Shown here: positions 27,026 to 37,366 of the stretch, one piece after another
How positions within the stretch are numbered: the first letter of the stretch is position 1
How the letters are laid out: the number at the start of each line of letters is the position of its first letter
Assembly: GCF_016239305.1 (NCBI RefSeq)
Contig: NZ_JAEHOQ010000023.1
Coordinates: forward strand, 19,187-83,186
Origin: Proteus vulgaris
GTDB lineage: Bacteria; Pseudomonadota; Gammaproteobacteria; Enterobacterales; Enterobacteriaceae
DNA length: 64,000 bases
Reading direction: 5' to 3'
Position numbers and translations under genes: made by a program
Notes under the pieces: model-generated
What the model saw: the letters and a program-made list of their open reading frames with translations, nothing else
What the model was told of the DNA's origin: nothing
Database searches by the model: none

Positions 27026-28882
27026 ATGAATAAAATTATGGAGTTAATCGGCGCAATATTAAAATTTAGTTGGCAAGCCATTAACTTTATCAGGAAATTA
27101 ATCTTAAACGTTATTTTCTTTTTCCTTCTCTTTATGGCCTTTGGTATTTTCTTAATTACCAAAGAAGCACAAAAGCCCGTTGATTATGAAGGCGCCCTTC
27201 TTGTTGATCTTAAAGGTGTGATTGTTGACCAAACCGCAACACAAAATCCTTTAGGCGAAGTTGGACGCGAGCTTTTAGGTGTATCAAGTAGCCAACTTCA
27301 AGAAAATTCCTTATTTGAAATTGTTGATACTCTACGCCTAGCTTCTCAAGATCCGAAAATTAAAGGAATGATATTAAAACTTGATGAATTCGCAGGTGCT
27401 GATCAACCGTCATTAAATTATATTGGTAAAGCACTTAATGAATTTAAAAAGACAGGTAAACCAATTTTTGCAGTCAGTGGCTATTACAACCAGCCACAAT
27501 ATTACCTTGCCTCTTATGCCGATAAAGTGTATCTCACGCCTCAAGGTGCTGTGGGTATTTATGGTTTTGGTTTTCAAAACCTCTATTACAAAACACTATT
27601 AGAAAATTTAAAAATTAGTACTCATATTTTCCGCGTAGGCACCTATAAATCTGCGGTTGAGCCATTAATGCGTAACGACATGTCTGCGGAATCTCGAGAA
27701 GCCTCATTACGTTTAGTCAATGCACTATGGTCTACGTATTTAACCCAGATTGCAGAAAACCGTAGCATTACCACAGAAGATATTTTCCCGGGCGCAAAAG
27801 AGATGATTGCCCAATTACGTAATGCAGATGGTGATAACGCCACTTATGCGCTAAATCATAAATTGGTGGATTCTGTAAGCTCATATGCACAATTTGAAGC
27901 TGATATGACAGAAACCTTCCAGTGGGATAAAGAAAATAAGCAATTTAACAATATCAGTATTTATGATTATGCCGATACGCTAACTTCACCATTACCTGCA
28001 AGTGATGAAGGAAATATCGCCGTGGTGGTTGTTCAAGGTGCCATCATTGATGGTGAAAGCATCCCCGGCTCTGCGGGTGGCTCAACTATTGCAAATCAAA
28101 TTCGCCAAGCGCGTTTAGATCCGAATATTAAGGCGCTTGTATTACGCGTAAATAGTCCTGGTGGTAGCGTTTCGGCCTCAGAGCAAATACGCAGTGAAGT
28201 GGTTGCTTTTAAACAACAGAAAAAATATGTGGTTGTATCAATGGGAGGCATGGCTGCATCAGGTGGATATTGGATCTCAACTCCTGCAAATAAGATTATT
28301 GCCAGCCCTTCAACATTAACGGGTTCTATTGGTATTTTTGGCGTTATTAATACGTTTGAAAATAGCTTAGAGTCTATTGGTGTTTATACCGATGGTGTAA
28401 CAACCTCACCTTTAGCCGGATTATCTGTCACTAATAAGCTCCCGGAAGAGTTTGCAGAGCTTTTACAGTTAAATATCGAAAGTGGTTATAAAACATTCCT
28501 TAATTTAGTGGCTGAATCACGGAAGAAAACACCGGCTCAAATCGATCGGATTGCTCAAGGCCGTGTATGGGTAGGAATAGATGCAAAAAATGTCGGTTTA
28601 GTTGATGAGTTTGGTGATTTTGATGACGCAATTGATGCGGTTGCTAAAATGGCAAAAATTGAACAACCGGTTGTTGATTGGATGAAACCTGAATTAAGTC
28701 TATCTGAACAGATCATAATGAGTTTATCCTCTAACGCAAAAGCGCTTATTCCTGATCCATTACAAGCTTATTTGCCAGCACCTGTTTTAAAAGAAGTTAA
28801 AACACAAACTGAGTTTTACCGCAATATGAACGATCCGCTAAATCGCTATGCATATTGTTTATCTTGTGGTGATATTCAATAA
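27026..28882 (+). CDS. sppA: Signal peptide peptidase SppA (protease IV)
   Basis: A 618-residue inner-membrane serine protease, the same length as E. coli SppA, that degrades cleaved signal peptides. An N-terminal membrane segment (about residues 24-48, LILNVIFFFLLFMAFGIFLI) anchors it. It is a tandem ClpP-like duplication: the N-terminal repeat supplies the catalytic Lys in FRVGTYKSAVEP (about residue 208), and the C-terminal repeat the nucleophile Ser in GGMAASGGYWIST (about residue 411). A strong GGAG ribosome site precedes the ATG. ansA and pncA follow as in E. coli. Confidence 0.97.
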   Translation: MNKIMELIGAILKFSWQAINFIRKLILNVIFFFLLFMAFGIFLITKEAQKPVDYEGALLVDLKGVIVDQTATQNPLGEVGRELLGVSSSQLQENSLFEIVDTLRLASQDPKIKGMILKLDEFAGADQPSLNYIGKALNEFKKTGKPIFAVSGYYNQPQYYLASYADKVYLTPQGAVGIYGFGFQNLYYKTLLENLKISTHIFRVGTYKSAVEPLMRNDMSAESREASLRLVNALWSTYLTQIAENRSITTEDIFPGAKEMIAQLRNADGDNATYALNHKLVDSVSSYAQFEADMTETFQWDKENKQFNNISIYDYADTLTSPLPASDEGNIAVVVVQGAIIDGESIPGSAGGSTIANQIRQARLDPNIKALVLRVNSPGGSVSASEQIRSEVVAFKQQKKYVVVSMGGMAASGGYWISTPANKIIASPSTLTGSIGIFGVINTFENSLESIGVYTDGVTTSPLAGLSVTNKLPEEFAELLQLNIESGYKTFLNLVAESRKKTPAQIDRIAQGRVWVGIDAKNVGLVDEFGDFDDAIDAVAKMAKIEQPVVDWMKPELSLSEQIIMSLSSNAKALIPDPLQAYLPAPVLKEVKTQTEFYRNMNDPLNRYAYCLSCGDIQ

Positions 28883-29127
28883 TCTTTTCAATCTATACAC
28901 CTGCTCATATAGAGTAGGTGTATTCCTCTCTTTTTTCTGACTTTTGATAGAATGATATTCTGATGAATACTTTTTGTTCGTTTGTATTCAAGCTATTTTT
29001 AACACAATGATTTAAAGCAGATATTAGATAGTCTCTATTTTCTTTTTTTAGCATCCTTTCCTTTTTTTATTCTGCAAACTCCCTATAATCAGGTATTTCT
29101 CACAGCTTAATAAGAGTGCTTTGTCTG

Positions 29128-30150
29128 ATGCAAAAGAAATCAATCTACGTTGTTTATACTGGCGGTACTATTGGTATGCAACATTCTGAACATGGCTATA
29201 TTCCTGTATCAGGACATTTACAACGCCAATTAGCTAAAATGCCAGAATTCCATCGTGAAGAGATGCCCGATTTTACGATCAAAGAGCACCTTCCTTTAAT
29301 TGATTCTTCAAATATCACACCTGAAGACTGGCAATCTATCGCTGACGATATTAATGAGAATTATCATAACTATGATGGATTCGTTATTCTTCATGGTACT
29401 GATACCATGGCATTTACGGCCTCAGCACTCTCTTTTATGTTTGAGAACCTTAGTAAACCCATTATCGTCACGGGCTCTCAAATTCCTTTAGAAGCTTTAC
29501 GCTCTGACGGACAAACTAATCTATTAAATGCGCTTTATTTAGCTGCACATCACCCAATTAATGAAGTTGCACTTTTCTTTAATAACACTCTGTATCGCGG
29601 TAACCGCACAGTAAAAGCACATGCAGATGGTTTTAATGCGTTTGCATCGCCGAACAGCGCCCCTCTTTTAGAAGCAGGGATTAATATTAAGCAATTTAAA
29701 ATTAATTCATTTCCAAAAGGAAAAGGTGAATTTATTGCACATAATATTACGCCTCAACCCATCGGTGTTGTCACAATTTATCCTGGCCTTTCAGATGAGA
29801 TCGTTAAAAATATTCTGATGCAACCAGTGAAAGCATTAATATTACGTTCTTATGGCGTGGGTAATGCCCCCTCACACCCCGCTTTACTTTCTACATTACG
29901 CGAAGCAACAGAGCGTGGCATTGTGGTTATTAATCTTACACAATGTATTTCTGGTCGAGTGAATATGGAAGGTTATGCAACAGGTCAAGCCTTAGCTGAA
30001 GTCGGCGTTATTAGTGGTTATGATATGACATTTGAGGCAACATTAACTAAACTGCATTATCTCCTTAGCCAACAATTTGATTACACTGAAATTTGTCGCT
30101 TAATGCAACAAAACCTTCGCGGTGAAATGACATTAAACGATAACGATTAA
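29128..30150 (+). CDS. ansA: L-asparaginase I (cytoplasmic)
   Basis: A 340-residue type I asparaginase that hydrolyses asparagine to aspartate and ammonia. The two catalytic Thr motifs are YTGGTIGM (Thr14 region) and HGTDTMAFTASAL (about residues 88-100). No signal peptide is present, which separates it from periplasmic AnsB. The start MQKKSIYV is chosen because it matches the E. coli protein; an upstream in-frame GTG at 29116 adds four codons without support. pncA follows 22 nt downstream and is probably cotranscribed. Confidence 0.96.
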   Translation: MQKKSIYVVYTGGTIGMQHSEHGYIPVSGHLQRQLAKMPEFHREEMPDFTIKEHLPLIDSSNITPEDWQSIADDINENYHNYDGFVILHGTDTMAFTASALSFMFENLSKPIIVTGSQIPLEALRSDGQTNLLNALYLAAHHPINEVALFFNNTLYRGNRTVKAHADGFNAFASPNSAPLLEAGINIKQFKINSFPKGKGEFIAHNITPQPIGVVTIYPGLSDEIVKNILMQPVKALILRSYGVGNAPSHPALLSTLREATERGIVVINLTQCISGRVNMEGYATGQALAEVGVISGYDMTFEATLTKLHYLLSQQFDYTEICRLMQQNLRGEMTLNDND

Positions 30151-30172
30151 GCTTAATAAAAGGGCAAATTTA

Positions 30173-30817
30173 GTGAAAAACTCTGCGCTATTACTGGTTG
30201 ATATACAAAACGATTTTTGTACAGGGGGTGCTTTAGCTGTTAACGAGAGTGAGAAGGTTATTCAAACAGCCAATCAGCTCATTAATGGTTTCAAGCAAAC
30301 TAAAAGCCCGATTATTGCAAGTTTAGATTGGCATCCAGCCGATCATCTTAGTTTTGCTGAAAATTCAGGTACCGTTATAGGTGAAATTGGGAAACTGAAC
30401 GGGTTACCACAAGTTTGGTGGCCGGTGCATTGCGTACAAAATTCTCACGGTGCCGCATTTCACCCCGAGCTCAATCACACACTGATTAACCATATTATTT
30501 ACAAAGGCCAAAATCGCCTTATTGACAGCTATAGTGCCTTTTTTGATAACGACCACGAATATCAAACAGGCTTACATACCCTTTTGCAAATGCTTAATAT
30601 AAAACATCTTTACATTCTTGGTATTGCGACTGATTACTGCGTTAAATTTACGGTACTGGATGCTTTACAATTAGGTTATCAAGTGTCTGTCATTACTGAT
30701 GGTTGCCGTGGTGTCAATATTCAAGATAACGACAGCCAACTAGCGCTAGAAGAGATGCAAGCGAAGGGAGCGACATTAATAGATTCAGCGCATTGGCTTA
30801 ATCGTAACAATCAATAG
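30173..30817 (+). CDS. pncA: Nicotinamidase
   Basis: A 214-residue amidase that converts nicotinamide to nicotinate for NAD recycling and activates pyrazinamide. The catalytic triad is visible as Asp in LLVDIQNDF (residue 9), Lys in the IYKGQN region (about residue 111), and the nucleophile Cys in GIATDYCVKFT (about residue 156). Metal-binding DWHPADH is present. The start is GTG, preceded by AGGG at good spacing. It is coupled with ansA as in E. coli. Confidence 0.96.
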   Translation: MKNSALLLVDIQNDFCTGGALAVNESEKVIQTANQLINGFKQTKSPIIASLDWHPADHLSFAENSGTVIGEIGKLNGLPQVWWPVHCVQNSHGAAFHPELNHTLINHIIYKGQNRLIDSYSAFFDNDHEYQTGLHTLLQMLNIKHLYILGIATDYCVKFTVLDALQLGYQVSVITDGCRGVNIQDNDSQLALEEMQAKGATLIDSAHWLNRNNQ

Positions 30818-30853
30818 TTCGTTATTTTCTTTATCTTCATAAAATCAGGAAGA

Positions 30854-30892
30854 GGCTATTTTAATCGGTTCAGCTAATAAATAGCCCTTTCT
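30854..30892 (+). terminator. Probable pncA terminator
   Basis: GGCTATTT (30854-30861) pairs with AAATAGCC (30879-30886), followed by CTTTCTT. It lies 37 nt after the pncA stop, before the convergent yeaC gene. Confidence 0.5.
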
Positions 30893-30922
30893 TATATTAA
30901 TTCTATCCATTCACCACATGTT

Positions 30923-31204
30923 TTAGTCATCATCTATTGGCGTTAGCGTTGCCAAACGTTCAGATTGAAACTGAGCTTTTAATTCTTGTTTGCTCTTCAT
31001 GGTAATTTGTCCATTAGTGCCTACAGTCATATGCTCAGGTGTGTGGTTATTTTTTGCTTGCCATAATAAAACAATCTGCATGCAATGTTCTTTTTGTTCA
31101 TTAGTCAATGCAACACCGTCAGGCCATTTGCCTAATTCAACTGCAGTTGAAATACGCTGATAAATTTCAGGGGTTACCATCGAAATAAGTTCATTAACTT
31201 CCAT
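30923..31204 (-). CDS. yeaC: YeaC family protein (DUF1315)
   Basis: A 93-residue conserved protein of unknown function. The family core TPEIYQRISTAVELGKWPDG-type sequence is present in the N-terminal half. The start MEVNELISM is preferred over the upstream ATG because GGAG lies 6 nt before it and it matches the E. coli start. It sits 82 nt downstream of msrB on the same strand, the order found in E. coli. Confidence 0.9.
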   Translation of the reverse strand: MEVNELISMVTPEIYQRISTAVELGKWPDGVALTNEQKEHCMQIVLLWQAKNNHTPEHMTVGTNGQITMKSKQELKAQFQSERLATLTPIDDD

Positions 31205-31286
31205 TGATTGCTCCATAAGCTAAATAATCACTTAAAATGGCTGAATCGTTTTTTCATTTGTTATTATTTTGTTAATTCAACAATTA

Positions 31287-31724
31287 TCAACCTTTCTGCT
31301 CTTCACCTGTCTCACTATTTATAAATGACAGTGAAGCTGAATTAACACAATAACGCTCCCCTGTAGGGGTTGGGCCATCATTAAAAACATGACCTAAATG
31401 CGCACCACACTGCTGGCAACGTATTTCCGTTCTTTTCATATTATGAGAAAAATCATCAACATAGCAAATCGCATCACTATTAACGGGTTGGTAAAAACTA
31501 GGCCAGCCACATCCTGCATCAAATTTTGTGTCTGAATAAAATAAGGGAGCAGAACAACATAAACAGTGATAAATCCCAGTTTGGCGATTATGTAATAATT
31601 TACCACTAAACGGAGGTTCTGTGCCGTGTTGTTGCGTCACATAACGTTGCATTTCATTGAGTGTTGATAAATCAAGATGATTGTTATTACTTGAAATATT
31701 CACTTTCTTTTCATTATCTGCCAT
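31287..31724 (-). CDS. msrB: Peptide-methionine (R)-S-oxide reductase MsrB
   Basis: A 145-residue enzyme that reduces the R-epimer of methionine sulfoxide in oxidised proteins using thioredoxin. The structural zinc is held by two CxxC pairs (CLCCSAPLF and CQQCGAHLG). The catalytic Cys is in RYCVNSASL near residue 128, and [11 protein letters not shown] binds substrate. A GAGG ribosome site precedes the ATG. It diverges from gapA, as in E. coli. Confidence 0.96.
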   Translation of the reverse strand: MADNEKKVNISSNNNHLDLSTLNEMQRYVTQQHGTEPPFSGKLLHNRQTGIYHCLCCSAPLFYSDTKFDAGCGWPSFYQPVNSDAICYVDDFSHNMKRTEIRCQQCGAHLGHVFNDGPTPTGERYCVNSASLSFINSETGEEQKG

Positions 31725-31842
31725 ATCGACCTCGTGCTCAGAAAAATGCTTTTTAAAACAACAGTGAATAATAACAAAGATTTAACAACAAATCTGGAAA
31801 ATATAGTCTAAAATCAACAAGAGTAATCTTTAGTTTTTGAAA

Positions 31843-31858
31843 TGTGATGAATTTCACA
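31843..31858 (+). promoter_or_regulatory. Consensus CRP site between msrB and gapA
   Basis: TGTGATGAATTTCACA matches the CRP core TGTGA-N6-TCACA at all ten positions. It lies about 210 nt before the gapA start and about 120 nt before the msrB start in the 343-nt divergent gap. CRP control of gapA is known in E. coli. Confidence 0.75.
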
Positions 31859-31993
31859 TAACGGAGCAAAGGTAACTTCATTTATCGGCGTTGATCCCGA
31901 TAATACACAGCGTAACATTTAGCTAAAACGACCAATCTTTAAGCGAAAAGTGTTTTTTTAATTGATTTTTTGCAATTATTGACACGATTCCGC

Positions 31994-32021
31994 TTGACGA
32001 TTGGCGCGGTTTTGGTAACTT
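31994..32021 (+). promoter_or_regulatory. Candidate gapA promoter
   Basis: TTGACG (31994-31999) and TAACTT (32016-32021) are separated by 16 nt, about 46 nt upstream of the gapA ATG. The -35 is good, the -10 weak. E. coli gapA has several promoters, so others may exist in this gap. Confidence 0.4.
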
Positions 32022-32046
32022 TAGAAGCAACTTTTTAATTCACTAA

Positions 32047-33063
<1,017 letters not shown>

Positions 33064-33092
33064 TTAGAGCCTAGAAAATCAAGATTTTGCTT

Positions 33093-33119
33093 AGAGCCAC
33101 CTTTTAGGTGGCTCTTTTA
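33093..33119 (+). terminator. gapA terminator
   Basis: AGAGCCACC pairs with GGTGGCTCT around TTTTA, followed by a T-run. It is 30 nt after the gapA stop. Confidence 0.9.
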
Positions 33120-33177
33120 TTTTCTAGCTAGTCAGTTTATTGTATTGAAATAGTCAGTGACAGAAGGCCAAAAGATA

Positions 33178-34062
33178 ATGAACGAGAAAATTTTTTCATT
33201 GCCGATTGTTGAACAAATATCACCTTATTTAAGTCGTCGGCAATTAGGTGAACTTCCTATCCTTGTTATTTCACATCCTAAAGTACGTGCGGCTATTAGC
33301 CTTCAAGGTGCACATTTAATTGCTTGGCAACCCGCACAAGAGCACCCTGTCTTTTGGCTCAGTGAAGCTTCACTTTTTACTCCTGGTGTTGCCATTCGTG
33401 GTGGGATCCCTATTTGCTGGCCTTGGTTCGCTTCAGCAGGTACACCAAGTCATGGATTTGCACGTATTCTACCTTGGGAGTTTAGCGCTCACACAGAGCA
33501 AGATGACAGTGTGCTTATCACAATGACACTAAAAGAAAGCCAACAAACACAAAAATATTGGCCTCATCCATTTACCCTAATTGCTCGTTTTAAATTAGGT
33601 GTAACTTGTGAAGTAGAATTAGAATCTTACGGTGATTATGATGCAACAGCTGCCCTTCACTCTTATTTTAATGTGAGTGATATTGATAATGTCTCCGTCA
33701 CTGGACTAGGAGGCCACTACATTGACACTGTAGCGGACAAAGAAGTCTATACTGATGAAACCTCGTTACGTTTTAATGGACGCACTGACAGGCTTTACAC
33801 TGAGCCTGACGATTTTAATCTTATTCATGATGATGATTGGGATCGCACAATTGAAGTTCATCATTATCACCATAGTGATGTGGTATGTTGGAACCCCGGT
33901 GCAGAGCTCGCAAGTTCTATGAAAGATATGAGTGCAGGTGGTTATCGTAAAATGGCTTGTGTAGAGACTGCTCGCATCCATCAACCGTTAAAACCAGACA
34001 ATGTCCACCCTGGTCGTTTATCTCTGGTAGTGCGTGTTCGTAAAAATATTGCTGAAAAATAA
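33178..34062 (+). CDS. yeaD: D-hexose-6-phosphate mutarotase YeaD
   Basis: A 294-residue galactose-mutarotase-like protein, exactly the E. coli YeaD length from the start chosen (MNEKIFSLP, with AAGG upstream; an extension of seven residues is possible). The family interconverts the anomers of hexose 6-phosphates. Conserved parts are GVAIRGGIPICWPWF, SHGFARILPW, LHSYFNV with the catalytic His, and VCWNPG. It follows gapA as in E. coli, which fits a role in upper glycolysis. Confidence 0.93.
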   Translation: MNEKIFSLPIVEQISPYLSRRQLGELPILVISHPKVRAAISLQGAHLIAWQPAQEHPVFWLSEASLFTPGVAIRGGIPICWPWFASAGTPSHGFARILPWEFSAHTEQDDSVLITMTLKESQQTQKYWPHPFTLIARFKLGVTCEVELESYGDYDATAALHSYFNVSDIDNVSVTGLGGHYIDTVADKEVYTDETSLRFNGRTDRLYTEPDDFNLIHDDDWDRTIEVHHYHHSDVVCWNPGAELASSMKDMSAGGYRKMACVETARIHQPLKPDNVHPGRLSLVVRVRKNIAEK

Positions 34063-34086
34063 ATATTACTCACGCTTTACACAAAT

Positions 34087-34120
34087 AAAAAAGCTTCGAG
34101 GTTTAAATCGAAGCTTTTTT
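34087..34120. terminator. Bidirectional terminator after yeaD
   Basis: A perfect 13-bp stem AAAAAAGCTTCGA/TCGAAGCTTTTTT with an 8-nt loop, between the convergent yeaD and the MipA/OmpV gene. Confidence 0.88.
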
Positions 34121-34166
34121 ATCATAAATAGACTATTTGATATTTATTGCGTTATACAGACATTAA

Positions 34167-34919
34167 TTAGAATGTATAAGTCACACCAGTCCACACAATC
34201 GCAGTTACAGACTTATTTACCATTGGGCTGTCTTTGACTTCGCTTGGTAAATGGTCAACACGCCCCATAGCAAAAAAGTTCCATTTTTCAGCAAACTTGT
34301 AGTTAGCAGAAATCTCGAAATAAGGTCTCCAGCTATCATTTGGCGTATATTCAGCTAAGCCACTACGCTGTGATTCTGCATGAGTAATACCATAAGTATA
34401 ACGGTTTTGCTTTTTGTTTTCCCAAACAATACCTGCACCCGGTTGGAAAGACCAATTGCCTAATTCGAAAGGATATAAATAGGCCGCATCAGCAATAATA
34501 CCGTTACTTTTACCTAGCATATCACCAGAAACAATCGCTCTTAAGCTACCCCATGATTCATGATGTTTATAAGTAAATCCTCCCATCATAGTATCACGAC
34601 GACGATTCAATTTTTTCATTTGTTCGTCGTCACTATCACTTGGTTTATAAGCTTGAGGATAATAGTGTAAATCAACAGAAAGTTGATCTTTAGGTGTGTT
34701 CCACAAGTAATACCCTGCGGCTAATGTCGCAAAATAGAAATTTTCTGATTGGTAGTTAACTTGTGGCACTGGTAATAAATAATCTTTTGATTTAGCCCCT
34801 TTATAAGGAGTGACCTGCGCTAAGACCGAACCACCAATTGACCATTCCCCAGCAAATGCTGCTGGTGTGCTAAGTCCTGCAATAACGGCTAAAGAAATGA
34901 TAATCTTCTTATTACTCAC
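34167..34919 (-). CDS. MipA/OmpV family outer-membrane protein
   Basis: About 250 residues. A signal peptide (NKKIIISLAVIAGLSTPAAFA) ends before GEWSIGG. The rest resembles MipA/OmpV beta-barrels, with alternating aromatic strands, a DTMMGGFTYKH stretch, NDSWRPYFEISANYKF, and a terminal aromatic residue (GVTYTF). E. coli MipA bridges MltA and PBP1B; relatives are immunogenic porin-like proteins. The GTG start is chosen because it gives a canonical signal peptide and GGA lies upstream; ATG starts at 34940 or 34958 would add a short hydrophobic extension. It is monocistronic. Confidence 0.87.
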   Translation of the reverse strand: MSNKKIIISLAVIAGLSTPAAFAGEWSIGGSVLAQVTPYKGAKSKDYLLPVPQVNYQSENFYFATLAAGYYLWNTPKDQLSVDLHYYPQAYKPSDSDDEQMKKLNRRRDTMMGGFTYKHHESWGSLRAIVSGDMLGKSNGIIADAAYLYPFELGNWSFQPGAGIVWENKKQNRYTYGITHAESQRSGLAEYTPNDSWRPYFEISANYKFAEKWNFFAMGRVDHLPSEVKDSPMVNKSVTAIVWTGVTYTF

Positions 34920-35013
34920 GATGATTTTCCATATTGTCATTAATAAAGTAGCAACCAAAAACCTATTTCAGTCACAATTAACTAAAATCGGTATTATTTT
35001 ACCTATAATTATT

Positions 35014-37317
35014 TTAGTTTTGCATTAAATGTGTAGCAATCAGTGCTTGCCCTAATGCAATACCACCGTCTCCAACGGGCAACATCCTAGGGATTAGTAC
35101 TTTTTTATTGTTTAATTTTTTCTTAAACAGCTGTTTGAGTAATGTGTTATTTAACACACCGCCCGTAAGTACAACGGTATCAATCTGATGTTCATCAGCA
35201 TATTGCAATGCAATATTACCTAAACTTTCAGCTAATAAATAATGAAATAGCCACGCCTTTTCACTGACATTAAGCTTTACACTTTCCCATTGTGACCAAA
35301 AAACAGACAGATCAAGCAAGTTATTTTTTATAGGCATTAAATGCCCATATTGCTTAATAATTTCCGTTTGTTTTTCTTTTTGACACGCTAATGCTGCTGT
35401 TTGTAAGTAACATGCGGCTTCACCTTCCCAACTTATTTCTTTAGGGGCTAATCCTAATGATGCTGAAACCGCATCAAATAAACGCCCACAAGAAGAGGCT
35501 TTAGGTGAATTTAAACCACGTTCTACTGCCTTACTTAATATTTGCAAATCATTACTAGGTATCAATTGGGTGATAACACTACCTTGCCAATTATTAGAAA
35601 AAGTAGCTAAATGTGCGAACCAGTTTCGCCAAGGTTGGATAGAAGCCAGATTTCCCCCTGGCATGGCGACCGCAGGAAGTCCACCTATTCGTTCTGATTT
35701 TTGATAATCCACCCGCAGACATTCCCCTCCCCATAAAGAGCCATCTTGCCCATAACCTAAACCATCAAGTGCAATACCGACTACAGCACCTTGCTGATGG
35801 GTATGTCCATATTCGGCAAGACAAGAAACAATATGTGCATGATGATGAGAAACTTCAATGAGAGGGATATTTTGCGCGTGGGCAAATTGTTTACCCAGTT
35901 GATGGCTAATGTAATTAGGATGTGCATCTATCGCAATCACTTTAGGCGTAAAGCGATAAATTTGCTGAAAAAGATCTAATGATTTCATCAATTGTTGACG
36001 CACACTTAAATCATCAAGATCACCTAAATGAGGCCCCATAATGGCTTGGTGCTGACGTAATAAACAAAATACATTTTTAAGATCACCTCCCATTGCAAGC
36101 ACTGAAGGTTGTGGCTCAAAATCATCGGGTAATGAAATAGCATCAGGAACATAGCCACGGGAACGACGGATCATAACACTCTGTTTATCTTCAATACGCA
36201 CTAATGAATCATCAGCTCGCTGTATAATTTCCCTATTATGCATCAAGAATAGATCAGCAATATCGCGCAGTTGCATTAAGGCATCTTCGTTACTTAATGC
36301 GGGAGTGTGACCAGATGCATTTCCTGATGTCATAACCAGAGGAATATTCGTACCATGCGCTAATAAATGTTGTAATGGGTTGGCTGGCAACATAACACCA
36401 ACTTCAGTTAACCCCGGCGCAATAAGCTCCGCAAGTTTAGGTACAACAGCTTTAGGGACTAATACAATTGGGGCAGCCGTGCTTTGCAATGTTTGGATAG
36501 CGGTTGGAAGAAAATCAGGATTTTGCTTATCTTCTTTAATTTGATCAATTCCAGTGATCATCACAGCTAATGGCTTTGCAGGTCGGTATTTGCGTTTTCG
36601 TAATAATGCAACGCTCTCATTATTACGTGCATCACACACTAAATGAAAACCACCAATACCTTTAACTGCAACTATCTTTCCAGCAAGTAACGCTTCACAA
36701 GCTTGTATTAATGCAAACTCTTTGATTGCTAACTCTTCACCCTGCTTATCCGCAAGCCAAATATAAGGCCCACACACAGGACACGCATTAGGTTGAGCAT
36801 GGAATCGTCTATCTGCAGGATCTTCATATTCATGTTTACATTCAGGACAGAATGGAAATTCAGACATCGAGGTGAATGGCCTATCATAAGGCATTTTTTT
36901 TATGATAGTAAAACGAGGGCCACAGTGTGTGCAGTTTATAAAAGGATAATGATAACGGCGATTTTTGGGATCAAACAGTTCATCAATACATGCTTGGCAA
37001 GTCGTGGCATCAGGTACTACTTGTGTATCCATTTCACCGCCACCACTTTTTACAATAATAAAGTCTGTCGGTAACTGTTCCCATTGATAGGGTGATTCTT
37101 CTATACGTTCAATACGCGCTAATGGGGGGCATTCTGCTTTTAGTGCTTCAATAAACAGCGTATTTTTAGGTGAAGGCGTTAAATACACCAATACACCTAA
37201 ACTGTCGTTACTCACTTGCCCTAATAAACCAAAGCGATGAGCTAATTGCCAAACAAATGGACGAAAACCAACGCCTTGAACCTTACCTTTCACACGCAAT
37301 GCAATGCCGTTACTCAT
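35014..37317 (-). CDS. hypF: Carbamoyltransferase HypF
   Basis: A 767-residue [NiFe]-hydrogenase maturation protein that activates carbamoyl phosphate to make the cyanide ligands with HypE. Domains in order: acylphosphatase (VQGVGFRPFVW, residues 14-24); two zinc fingers built from CxxC pairs (CQACIDE, CTHCGPRF, CPECKHEY, CPVCGPYI; about 108-185); a YrdC-like domain (VKGIGGFHLVCDA); and a C-terminal Kae1-like carbamoyltransfer domain with metal-binding HHHAHI and DGLGYGQDG. No hydrogenase or other hyp gene lies in the window, so the partner genes must be elsewhere, as in enterobacteria where hypF is detached from hypABCDE. Confidence 0.96.
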   Translation of the reverse strand: MSNGIALRVKGKVQGVGFRPFVWQLAHRFGLLGQVSNDSLGVLVYLTPSPKNTLFIEALKAECPPLARIERIEESPYQWEQLPTDFIIVKSGGGEMDTQVVPDATTCQACIDELFDPKNRRYHYPFINCTHCGPRFTIIKKMPYDRPFTSMSEFPFCPECKHEYEDPADRRFHAQPNACPVCGPYIWLADKQGEELAIKEFALIQACEALLAGKIVAVKGIGGFHLVCDARNNESVALLRKRKYRPAKPLAVMITGIDQIKEDKQNPDFLPTAIQTLQSTAAPIVLVPKAVVPKLAELIAPGLTEVGVMLPANPLQHLLAHGTNIPLVMTSGNASGHTPALSNEDALMQLRDIADLFLMHNREIIQRADDSLVRIEDKQSVMIRRSRGYVPDAISLPDDFEPQPSVLAMGGDLKNVFCLLRQHQAIMGPHLGDLDDLSVRQQLMKSLDLFQQIYRFTPKVIAIDAHPNYISHQLGKQFAHAQNIPLIEVSHHHAHIVSCLAEYGHTHQQGAVVGIALDGLGYGQDGSLWGGECLRVDYQKSERIGGLPAVAMPGGNLASIQPWRNWFAHLATFSNNWQGSVITQLIPSNDLQILSKAVERGLNSPKASSCGRLFDAVSASLGLAPKEISWEGEAACYLQTAALACQKEKQTEIIKQYGHLMPIKNNLLDLSVFWSQWESVKLNVSEKAWLFHYLLAESLGNIALQYADEHQIDTVVLTGGVLNNTLLKQLFKKKLNNKKVLIPRMLPVGDGGIALGQALIATHLMQN

Positions 37318-37366
37318 AGGATCACCAAATCAAAATAAATTTAAGCTTATTCTAGTTTAGTGATTA

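Noticed and set aside
35014..37317. hypF as part of a hydrogenase cluster
   Set aside because: No hydrogenase or other hyp genes lie nearby; the flanking genes are MipA/OmpV and dadX.
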